Part shown: positions 1-7,467 of the stretch, piece by piece | How the letters are laid out: the number at the start of each line of letters is the position of its first letter | Position numbering within the stretch: the stretch's first letter is position 1 | Source: Dehalococcoidia bacterium | GTDB lineage: Bacteria; Chloroflexota; Dehalococcoidia; SZUA-161 | Direction: 5' to 3' | Assembly (NCBI GenBank): GCA_030619685.1 | Contig: JAUXAX010000037.1 | Span: 1 to 20,038 of the forward strand | DNA length: 20,038 bases | Made by a program: the position numbers and the translations under genes | The notes under the pieces: generated by a model | What the model saw: only the letters and a program-made list of their open reading frames with translations | Databases searched by the model: none | Told to the model about the DNA's origin: nothing

Positions 1-641
1 GGCCTGATGGAGTGCCCGGGACCTGGTTTCCTGTGGATAATGGTCAGGACATATCCCGCCTTGTTGCTGAGCAACGAAAGACGGAGCAAGTGCACCTCTG
101 CCTGGCAGTGCGCGGAATATGGCATATGCATCCCGATCGCTTTATACTCGATCTCCTGAACTTGATCCTAGGCGAGGGGATGAGCAGTCGTCTTTTCCTG
201 GAAATCCGTGAACGACGAGGACTTGCTTACGAGATACATAGCCATGTCAGCCATTTCCATGATTCAGGCTCGGTCAATATCTGTGCCGGGGTCGACCCGA
301 AGAGTGTTGAGGATACTATCGAAGCTATTCTGACGGAGCTGGTGAAGCTAAGAGAAGATCAGGTGTCAGAGGCTGAGATTATCAAGGCTAAGGAACTGGG
401 GAAGGGGCGTCTCATGCTACGCATGGAGGATACACGCAGCGTAGCTGGGTGGATAGGGGGGCAGGAGCTGCTTATGGGACATATCCGCACTGTGGATGAG
501 GTGATTTCGATATTGGATGCTATTACCGCTAGCAACTTGCAGCGGGTAGCACGAGAGCTGTTTCTTACCAACAAGCTTTGTCTTGCTTTGGTTGGGCCTT
601 CTCTTAGAGAGGGACGTTTGGAAAGGCTACTTAAGCTTTAG
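1..641 (+). CDS. M16 (insulinase-family) zinc peptidase, C-terminal part, 5' end outside window
   Basis: The reading frame is open from the left edge (first full codon at position 3), so this is the tail of a longer gene; the GTG at position 12 is probably internal. The visible ~212 residues match the C-terminal half of M16 peptidases, whose signature is a GMSSRLFxEIRE-RGLAY motif followed by a segment like 'SGSVNICAGVDP' and a helical tail. In this family the zinc site HxxEH sits in the N-terminal half, which is not in the window, so activity cannot be judged. Bacterial M16 proteins of this type are usually ~420-residue processing peptidases that degrade or trim peptides. The gene ends in TAG and converges with the minus-strand debranching gene, leaving 46 bases between them with no clear terminator hairpin. 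Confidence 0.88.
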   Translation, partial: PDGVPGTWFPVDNGQDISRLVAEQRKTEQVHLCLAVRGIWHMHPDRFILDLLNLILGEGMSSRLFLEIRERRGLAYEIHSHVSHFHDSGSVNICAGVDPKSVEDTIEAILTELVKLREDQVSEAEIIKAKELGKGRLMLRMEDTRSVAGWIGGQELLMGHIRTVDEVISILDAITASNLQRVARELFLTNKLCLALVGPSLREGRLERLLKL

Positions 642-687
642 GGGCTGTCGGGAGAGATAACCCATAGTCGATGAGCTTTGGCTGAGT

Positions 688-2913
688 TCAACGCGGTGGA
701 ATTACGACCTCGACCCCAGCGACATTCTGGCTTATCTCGAATCGAGTGGCCTCTTCAGGGGTGCGGCGGTCAAAGTGAAGGTTTAGCGTCTTCTTGCCTA
801 TGCGAAGGTTCTCCACTGAGGCGTGCTGGAGCCAGTTGGGCAGCCTGGGGTTTAGGTAGATGCGTTTAGCAGCGGCATCCACTTGAAGGCCGAGCATCGA
901 TTGAAAGAGTAAAAAGGCACTACCTGCGGCGCAGGCTTGGGGGCTGCAACTAGCTGGGTGCACTGCAGGAATGGAGTATGCGTCTCTGTTGCGATAGAAT
1001 CCCCCAAACAACTCGGGGAGGCGGTTGTAGCTGAAGAATGCGCTGGCGTCGAAGAGTTGGGATGTTATCTCCTCGACCTCCCAATGGTAACCATAGCGTT
1101 TCATGCCAGCAGCGATGAGTGAGTTGTCATGCGGCCATACACTCCCATTGCGGTAGCTCATTGGGTTGAACCTGAGGGCTCTGCTGCTCAAGGTGCGGAT
1201 GCCCCAGCCGCAAGCCATCTCGGCGCTGGTGAGGCGCGTGACCACATATTTTGCCTTCTCCTCATCGATAATGTCACAAAAAAGGCAGTGCCCTACATTT
1301 GAGCTTACGGTTTGCGCCGCTTTTTTCTGGGAATCGAGCGCATGGGCGAAGTAGCGCTGCTCTTCCAACCAAAAGTCGCGGTTGAAGCTTTCTTTCAGGG
1401 CTCGTGCCCGCTGGGTCAAGCTACGGGCAAGTTCGGGTTCCCCTTTCCTCTCGAGCAGCTCTGCCATCTCCTTCATCGCTCTATAGGCATATCCCTGAAC
1501 CTCAGCCAGGGCTATCGGTGGAGCTACCGGTGTGCCATCGTCGTAGGATATTGCTCCCCGGCTATCCTTCCACCCCTGATCCCTGATTCCCCCTGTTGAG
1601 CGGCTGAGGTATTCCAGATAGCCATCTCCGTCAATGTCACCGTAGCGATTCATCCATTCTAGGGCAAGCTTGGCTGCGGGGAGTATCTCACGGAACAGGT
1701 CATCGTCATCAAGCCACTTCATAGTCTCGGCGAAAAGGATGAGGAACAAGGGAGTCGCATCAACGCTGCCGTAGTAGGCAGAGTGCGGTATCTCCCCTGT
1801 TCTCGCCAGCTCTCCCTTACGTATCTCGTGGACAATCTTTCCAGGCTCCTCGTCGTGCCAGGGATCGACTTTGGTCCCCTGATGTTTTGCCAGATGGCGC
1901 AGAGTATGGATTGCTATATTGGGATTGAGCATTAGTGTTTGCAAAGAGGTAATTAAGCTATCGGGGCCAAAGACGCAGCAAAACCATGGTATCCCTGCAG
2001 CAGGAACCTGGCCTTCGGGGGTTTGCTCTAGGAGCAGGCGCAGGTCGAGGATACTGCGTTCCAGAAGGCGGTTAAACAACTGATTGTCGGTCTGTATCTG
2101 GGCACACTGGCCGAGCCAATCTTGATAAGACTGGCGTAATCCCGAAAGCCCGTGTTCGAAGGGGGTAACCTTGGTGACAGTCTCGCCCTCAGCGACGAGG
2201 ATAAGGAAGGTGAGAGAGAGAGGCTCCATCGGTTCCAGATTTAGATTCCAGGTCACCGTGGCACTTGGAGGGCGAACGAGAGTCATCTTCGTAACAGCTG
2301 TGGCCTCAGGAAGGAAGGTGCTGGCTCTCTGCACCAAGAGGCGAGTAGCCCCTTCCACTTCCCACTTAGAGGGTGTGGTGTCAAAGACGATCTCAGTGCT
2401 CCGCTTTAGCCCATCGAGACCCGAATAGCTAAAGTTTAGGCGGGAATCAGCAAACACAGGTTGGGTGATGGTGCCTCGTTTCTCTCGCTCCAGGCCTCTG
2501 ACCTCGAAGATGTCCCAGAAATCACTGCCGAAGACTAATGTCAGCTCCAGGGGCACTGGGAATGGATTGTAGTTATGTAGGGTGATGCGCTCCTGCAGCC
2601 CATCTTTAAGGAAGCGGCTGCGGTGGATGCTAATCGTCCGCGCCCGAGCAGCGTTGCCATTGGGGAGCTCTACGGTGGGGCTAGCCAGTTGGATATCGCA
2701 GGCATAGTTTTGCTGGCTCGAGGAGGCCATAAGTCGCGGCTTCTGACTGTTGATGGTCAGGTCGAAGAGCGAGAGGTAACGCGTATCGCGATAGTACAGG
2801 CCAAGCCGGCGGCGTCCCTCGGCTATGTCTCCCAACTCATCGCTTACCAGCACCAGCTCGTTCTCTTTGAGCACAAGTTGCTCCAATCCGCCCTCCCTCG
2901 TGGCAGCACCCAT
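688..2913 (-). CDS. Glycogen debranching / amylo-alpha-1,6-glucosidase family protein (GDE_N_bis type)
   Basis: This 741-residue protein has two parts. Residues ~15-205 are a beta-rich N-terminal domain of the GDE_N_bis kind, recognised by the 'SDELGDI...GLYYRDTRYLSLFDL' segment. Residues ~275-725 form an (alpha/alpha)6 glycosidase-like domain with a 'GPDSLITSLQTL' segment, a 'GDIDGDGYLEYLSRS..GIRDQGWKDSRGAI' segment likely to carry the general-acid Asp, and a 'YRNGSVWPHDNSLIAAG' segment. The family is associated with cleavage of alpha-1,6 branches or related alpha-glucans; the exact substrate cannot be read here. No signal peptide is evident, so it is probably cytoplasmic. The ATG at 2913 lacks a Shine-Dalgarno sequence, and an in-frame stop lies just upstream of it. 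TTG at 2886 (residue 10) has GGAGG 5 nt upstream (2892-2896) and may be the true start. No glycogen genes adjoin it. Confidence 0.85.
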   Translation of the reverse strand: MGAATREGGLEQLVLKENELVLVSDELGDIAEGRRRLGLYYRDTRYLSLFDLTINSQKPRLMASSSQQNYACDIQLASPTVELPNGNAARARTISIHRSRFLKDGLQERITLHNYNPFPVPLELTLVFGSDFWDIFEVRGLEREKRGTITQPVFADSRLNFSYSGLDGLKRSTEIVFDTTPSKWEVEGATRLLVQRASTFLPEATAVTKMTLVRPPSATVTWNLNLEPMEPLSLTFLILVAEGETVTKVTPFEHGLSGLRQSYQDWLGQCAQIQTDNQLFNRLLERSILDLRLLLEQTPEGQVPAAGIPWFCCVFGPDSLITSLQTLMLNPNIAIHTLRHLAKHQGTKVDPWHDEEPGKIVHEIRKGELARTGEIPHSAYYGSVDATPLFLILFAETMKWLDDDDLFREILPAAKLALEWMNRYGDIDGDGYLEYLSRSTGGIRDQGWKDSRGAISYDDGTPVAPPIALAEVQGYAYRAMKEMAELLERKGEPELARSLTQRARALKESFNRDFWLEEQRYFAHALDSQKKAAQTVSSNVGHCLFCDIIDEEKAKYVVTRLTSAEMACGWGIRTLSSRALRFNPMSYRNGSVWPHDNSLIAAGMKRYGYHWEVEEITSQLFDASAFFSYNRLPELFGGFYRNRDAYSIPAVHPASCSPQACAAGSAFLLFQSMLGLQVDAAAKRIYLNPRLPNWLQHASVENLRIGKKTLNLHFDRRTPEEATRFEISQNVAGVEVVIPPR

Positions 2914-2925
2914 TGGATGCTGGCT

Positions 2926-2936
2926 TTACTATAACA
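2926..2936 (-). promoter_or_regulatory. Candidate extended -10 promoter of the debranching-enzyme gene
   Basis: On the minus strand the sequence reads TTTTTGTTATAGTA, which contains TG-N-TATAGT, an extended -10 element (TATAGT at 2928-2933). No good -35 is present at the usual spacing, as expected of extended -10 promoters. It overlaps the U-tract of the groEL terminator. A transcript starting near 2921 would leave only ~8 nt before the ATG at 2913 but ~35 nt before the TTG at 2886. This is motif evidence only. Confidence 0.35.
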
Positions 2937-2970
2937 AAAAGATGTAGCTGCGGCTACTGCCGCAGCTACA
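2934..2970 (-). terminator. Rho-independent terminator of the groES-groEL operon
   Basis: The inverted repeat TGTAGCTGCGGC (2943-2954) / GCCGCAGCTACA (2959-2970) forms a perfect 12-bp GC-rich stem with a TACT loop. Read on the minus strand it is followed by TCTTTTTG (five T's at 2936-2940). It lies 62 bases past the groEL stop codon. A stem, a short loop and a T tract in the right orientation make a classical intrinsic terminator. Confidence 0.88.
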
Positions 2971-3031
2971 ATTCCCTGATGTGGGCACCAATAGCATTAT
3001 GGTTGCACCGGTTTAGAATTCTCGATCCCTT

Positions 3032-4651
<1,620 letters not shown>

Positions 4652-4688
4652 TTATTCTCCCCTTTCTCCGATTAGTGTCGGGCATTCC

Positions 4689-4985
4689 CTATTTACTTGT
4701 CTTAGCCAGTATGTCACTTTCGCGTAAGATCAGATATTCCACTTCTTTATATTTCCACTCAGTGCCCGCGTACTTGGCGTAGATCACCCTGTCGCCCTTT
4801 TTCACCTCCATCTCAATCCGCTTCCCGTCCTCTCCCAGCTTGCCCGGCCCGATTGCTACAATCTCGCCCTCTTGAGGCTTCTCCTTGGCAGTGTCAGGCA
4901 GGACAATGCCGCTATCGGTGACTTCCTCCTTGACGATCGGCTTTACGATGACTCGATCAGCCAGGGGTTTCAGGTTTAATGCCAT
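4689..4985 (-). CDS. groES: Co-chaperonin GroES (Hsp10)
   Basis: GroES is the heptameric lid of the GroEL folding chamber. Starting at ATG 4985 the protein is 98 residues, the usual length, and begins [16 protein letters not shown]. It shows the mobile loop region ('[28 protein letters not shown]') and the typical '[34 protein letters not shown]' end. The frame stays open 16 codons further upstream, but the ATG at 4985 is chosen because AGAAGGAGA lies just upstream and because an upstream start would place the CIRCE element immediately against the start codon. It is the first gene of the operon with groEL. Confidence 0.98.
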   Translation of the reverse strand: MALNLKPLADRVIVKPIVKEEVTDSGIVLPDTAKEKPQEGEIVAIGPGKLGEDGKRIEMEVKKGDRVIYAKYAGTEWKYKEVEYLILRESDILAKTSK

Positions 4986-5033
4986 CTCCGGTCTCCTTCT
5001 GTCAGTATTTGTCTTCCTATGGTGAACCTGCAA

Positions 5034-5060
5034 TTAGCACTCTCCATTAGAGAGTGCTAA
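5034..5060 (-). promoter_or_regulatory. CIRCE operator (HrcA binding site) upstream of groES
   Basis: The sequence TTAGCACTC-N9-GAGTGCTAA is a perfect match to the CIRCE consensus inverted repeat with the canonical nine-base spacer. It lies in the groES leader, 48 bases before the ATG and immediately downstream of the predicted transcription start. CIRCE is bound by the HrcA repressor, whose activity depends on GroEL, giving heat-shock induction. hrcA itself is not in this window. Confidence 0.97.
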
Positions 5061-5068
5061 TTTACTCT

Positions 5069-5097
5069 AAGATAACGTAGGAATGGCAGAAGCGCAA
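5069..5097 (-). promoter_or_regulatory. Sigma-70-like promoter of groES-groEL
   Basis: On the minus strand TTGCGC (5092-5097) and TATCTT (5069-5074) are separated by exactly 17 bases. The predicted start of transcription (~5062) abuts the CIRCE element, the arrangement expected for HrcA repression of a housekeeping promoter. Confidence 0.7.
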
Positions 5098-5304
5098 GTC
5101 TATTGAGAGCCATTCACGGCTATTAAGAGCAATTAGCAGCTTATTGTGGCCTTCTAGCTCTTATTATCTTGTGCCTTTAGCCTACCCCCTTAGATATCGA
5201 CTGTTAACGTGATGCCTCGTCCTACAGAGGCGCCCCGAGATTAATGGCAATTGGCGAATATCGTCGATCTATGCTTGCACAGCAGGTGGCATCTATTACA
5301 TCGA
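5098..5304. other. Intergenic region between etfB and the groES promoter, no gene seen
   Basis: About 207 bases separate the etfB stop from the groES promoter. I see no convincing ORF and no RNA gene. Short imperfect stems occur (for example GCCTC/GAGGC near 5210-5230), but none is followed by a T run on the minus strand, so an etfB terminator is not obvious. Confidence 0.4.
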
Positions 5305-6171
5305 CTATGCCTCTTTTGATATGATCCCATTATCAATCAGGAACTGTACGATTTCAGCAGCAGCAGCGTGTGGTAGCTTTTCGATTGTCTGCGAACTCTT
5401 CTGCTGGACGCCACCCAATGTGATGAGCTTCATTCTCTCCGCTGGGGATAGGCTGCTGTCGATTGTGGCGGTTTTCTTCAGCCTCGGTTTTGGCTGAGAA
5501 ATGCCCAGAAGGACAACCATTGGCTCGATATCTCTCACATCTATTCCTATTGCCTCGGCGTCGAGCTTGGCTATCTTTTTCTTGAGGCCAGCCAGTATAG
5601 TCCGAAGTGGTGGATATAGGGGTTTAGTCAAGACGCTATCCACTGTGAACACTGCTGGCAAGGGGCTCTCGACTATTTCTCTATCGCCACCCTTGAGACG
5701 CCGGTGAAGGATCGCAGTATTTGTGTCAGCAAAGATATCTATTCTGGTAACAGCCCTTACCAAGGGTAAGTGCAAGGTTTCCGCAATCCCTGCTCCTACA
5801 AAACCATTGCCTTCATCCATTGACTCATTGCCGCACAGAATGAGGTCATACTGACGTTTGGCGATCACACGGGATAATACGATGGAAGTTGAGTACACAT
5901 CCAGGTCATCAAAGGCTTCGTCACACAGATGTATCACTTGATCAGCCCCCATTTTCAAGCAACTTCTCAAGATCTCTTCAGTTCTCGGTGGACCCAGAGT
6001 AACCGCTGTAACTTCTCCTCCGTTCTTCTCCCTGATTCTAATTGCCTCGCTAACGGCCACCTCATCTATGGGGTCCATTATGTAATGGATGTTCTCAAGA
6101 CTATTGGTTCGTATGTCGAACTTGACAGTTGTGGAGTCTGGAACTTGTTTGACGCAAACGACAGTTCTCAT
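5305..6171 (-). CDS. etfB: Electron transfer flavoprotein, beta subunit
   Basis: The 288-residue protein is a little longer than usual for EtfB (about 250-265). With EtfA it forms the heterodimer that carries electrons between dehydrogenases and the quinone pool or other acceptors, with AMP or a second FAD held by EtfB. Family features are the start 'MRTVVCVKQVPDS', 'YIMDPIDEVAVSEAIRIREKNGGEVTAVTLGP' (~30-61), 'YDLILCGNESMDEGNGFVGAGIAETLHLP' (~108-136) and 'ESPLPAVFTVDSVLTKPLYPPLRTILAGLKKKI' (~168-200, the partner-recognition region). Residues after ~230 form a C-terminal extension. The ATG at 6171 has only a weak AGGA close upstream. It follows etfA, the reverse of the common etfB-etfA order, and a large palindrome lies between them. 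Confidence 0.95.
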   Translation of the reverse strand: MRTVVCVKQVPDSTTVKFDIRTNSLENIHYIMDPIDEVAVSEAIRIREKNGGEVTAVTLGPPRTEEILRSCLKMGADQVIHLCDEAFDDLDVYSTSIVLSRVIAKRQYDLILCGNESMDEGNGFVGAGIAETLHLPLVRAVTRIDIFADTNTAILHRRLKGGDREIVESPLPAVFTVDSVLTKPLYPPLRTILAGLKKKIAKLDAEAIGIDVRDIEPMVVLLGISQPKPRLKKTATIDSSLSPAERMKLITLGGVQQKSSQTIEKLPHAAAAEIVQFLIDNGIISKEA

Positions 6172-6186
6172 TTTCCTGCTCGAGTC

Positions 6187-6233
6187 TAATCCCCCTAAAT
6201 CCCCCTTTCCTAAAGGGGGATTTAGGGGGATTA
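6187..6233. repeat. Perfect palindrome (22-bp arms, 3-base loop) between etfA and etfB
   Basis: Positions 6187-6208 and 6212-6233 are perfect reverse complements around the loop CCT. Each arm holds two runs of five C or G in the internal repeat unit 'AAATCCCCC'. The palindrome fills most of the 59-base gap and includes the etfA stop codon (6231-6233). It has no T tract on the minus strand, so it is not a standard terminator. It looks like a dispersed REP-like palindromic unit or a processing/stabilising hairpin. That it is repeated elsewhere in the genome is inference. Confidence 0.85.
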
Positions 6234-7289
6234 AGTAGTTGGCTCAGCTATTTCACGCAACTGCTTTGTCAATTCCGGTATTATTTCTTGCATATTTCCT
6301 ATAACCGCGAGGTCGGTCATCTTAGCTATCGGGGCACTTCGATCAGTGTTGATTGATATCATTAGCTGGGAGCCCTTTATGCTGAGAGTGTGATGAAAAG
6401 CGCCTGATATGCCACAGAGGAGGTAAAGTCTGGGAGATATGGTTTTCCCTGTTAGCCCGATTCTTCTTTCGTCGGCTATCCAGCGTTCATCGGTGGCACG
6501 CCTGCTTCCGCCGATCGAAGCACCTAGAACGCGGGCCAGTTCCTCCACTGCGTTGAGGTTTTCGACACACCCGAGACCTTTGCCCACGCCGATAACGATC
6601 TCGGCTTCGCTAACGCACACGGCACAGGGGTCAGCTCTCAGATAGTCGGTTACCCTGGTCCTGCCAATCTTGGGAGCAATTCGTATCCTGGCCTCAATGA
6701 TCTGGGTATCCTTTGCCTCTTTGGCCTTTTGCAGACTTAGCGACTGTGTATCGATAGTGGCTATGAGCGGCTTTCTAAGCGGGGTGACCGTAGCTTGAGC
6801 ATTTCCGCCGTGTATGGCTCTGCGCGCAGTCAGTTTTCCCTCTCTGTCCACTTCTATTTCAGTATAGCGAGCTACTAGAGCCGCTTTGAGTCTTGCAGCA
6901 AGCCTGGGCGCCAGGTCGTTACCTATTGTAGTCGCTGCTAACAGAATAATAGCTGGTCTATCTGACTCGACTAGTTGTGCCAGAACATTGACATAAGCCT
7001 CGCCACTGTAGGTTTCCAAATGCTTGTCTTCAACAACAAGTGCTTTGTCTGTTCCATAGGGACCGAAATATTCAGCGAGGCGTTTGACTTGACTGCCAAT
7101 GATTACTGCGGATGCCTCTTCGCCAAGCCTATCGGCAAGGTTTCTGCCCTCAGCGGCAAGCTTGAGACAACCCTCATCTACCTTGCCATCCTTGTGTTCG
7201 GCGAAGAACCAAACTCCTTTGCCATCGTCCTTTTGTTGAGAGCGTGAAGCATCCGTTTCCTGGGTCATAGTCTGCTCATCTTCTGACAT
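6231..7289 (-). CDS. etfA: Electron transfer flavoprotein, alpha subunit
   Basis: The 352-residue protein is EtfA, the FAD-carrying subunit of the ETF dimer. The N-terminal part (~25-200) is the alpha/beta nucleotide-binding-like domain, containing 'PAIILLAATTIGNDLAPRLAARLKAALVA'. Residues ~225-345 are the FAD-binding domain: 'VIGVGKGLG', 'GASIGGSRRATDERWIADERRIGLTGKTISPRLYLLCGISGAFHH' (255-300), then 'ISINTDRSAPIAKMTDLAVIGNMQEIIPEL'. The first ~23 residues are an extra hydrophilic, charged stretch, and ATG 7289 has no clear Shine-Dalgarno; a second in-frame ATG at 7268 is an alternative start. etfB follows. The partner dehydrogenase is not identified; the reductase upstream (7468-9459) is a candidate by proximity only. 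Confidence 0.95.
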   Translation of the reverse strand: MSEDEQTMTQETDASRSQQKDDGKGVWFFAEHKDGKVDEGCLKLAAEGRNLADRLGEEASAVIIGSQVKRLAEYFGPYGTDKALVVEDKHLETYSGEAYVNVLAQLVESDRPAIILLAATTIGNDLAPRLAARLKAALVARYTEIEVDREGKLTARRAIHGGNAQATVTPLRKPLIATIDTQSLSLQKAKEAKDTQIIEARIRIAPKIGRTRVTDYLRADPCAVCVSEAEIVIGVGKGLGCVENLNAVEELARVLGASIGGSRRATDERWIADERRIGLTGKTISPRLYLLCGISGAFHHTLSIKGSQLMISINTDRSAPIAKMTDLAVIGNMQEIIPELTKQLREIAEPTT

Positions 7290-7362
7290 GTCTACAGCCG
7301 TATTGACAATAGTATCTCACTGCCGGGGAGCTAGTGGCTACGGGCGAGTCTCCCCCCTCCAT

Positions 7363-7390
7363 AATATAACAGGGACAGCCCCTTGAACAA
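7363..7390 (-). promoter_or_regulatory. Possible promoter of etfA-etfB
   Basis: Minus-strand TTGTTC (7385-7390) and TATATT (7363-7368) are separated by 16 bases; the -10 is good and the -35 poor. It is the best promoter-like sequence in the 178-base gap before etfA. One arm of the 10-bp inverted repeat lies inside its spacer. Weak motif evidence. Confidence 0.3.
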
Positions 7391-7446
7391 CCTGCTAAGA
7401 TCTGGATGGTGCAAGAATAGCGACTGTTATTCGAGACTGTCCCTGT
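7369..7446. repeat. Short element bounded by 10-bp inverted repeats, possible MITE-like remnant
   Basis: ACAGGGACAG (7369-7378) and CTGTCCCTGT (7437-7446) are exact reverse complements bounding 78 bases. A smaller stem, GAATA/TATTC, lies inside near the right arm (7415-7432). No coding capacity is present. Such a layout resembles a transposase-less terminal-repeat remnant or a structured untranslated region. I see no clear target-site duplication, so mobility is conjecture. Confidence 0.4.
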
Positions 7447-7467
7447 CAGCAACCCATGTATTCCGTC

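Noticed and set aside
2623..2934. 103-codon plus-strand ORF antisense to the N-terminus of the debranching protein
   Set aside because: No homology recognised, and it is entirely antisense to a conserved domain.
7290..7467. Riboswitch or small RNA in the gap upstream of etfA
   Set aside because: Inverted repeats are present, but I recognise no known riboswitch pattern and the pairs are too far apart to support a specific structure.
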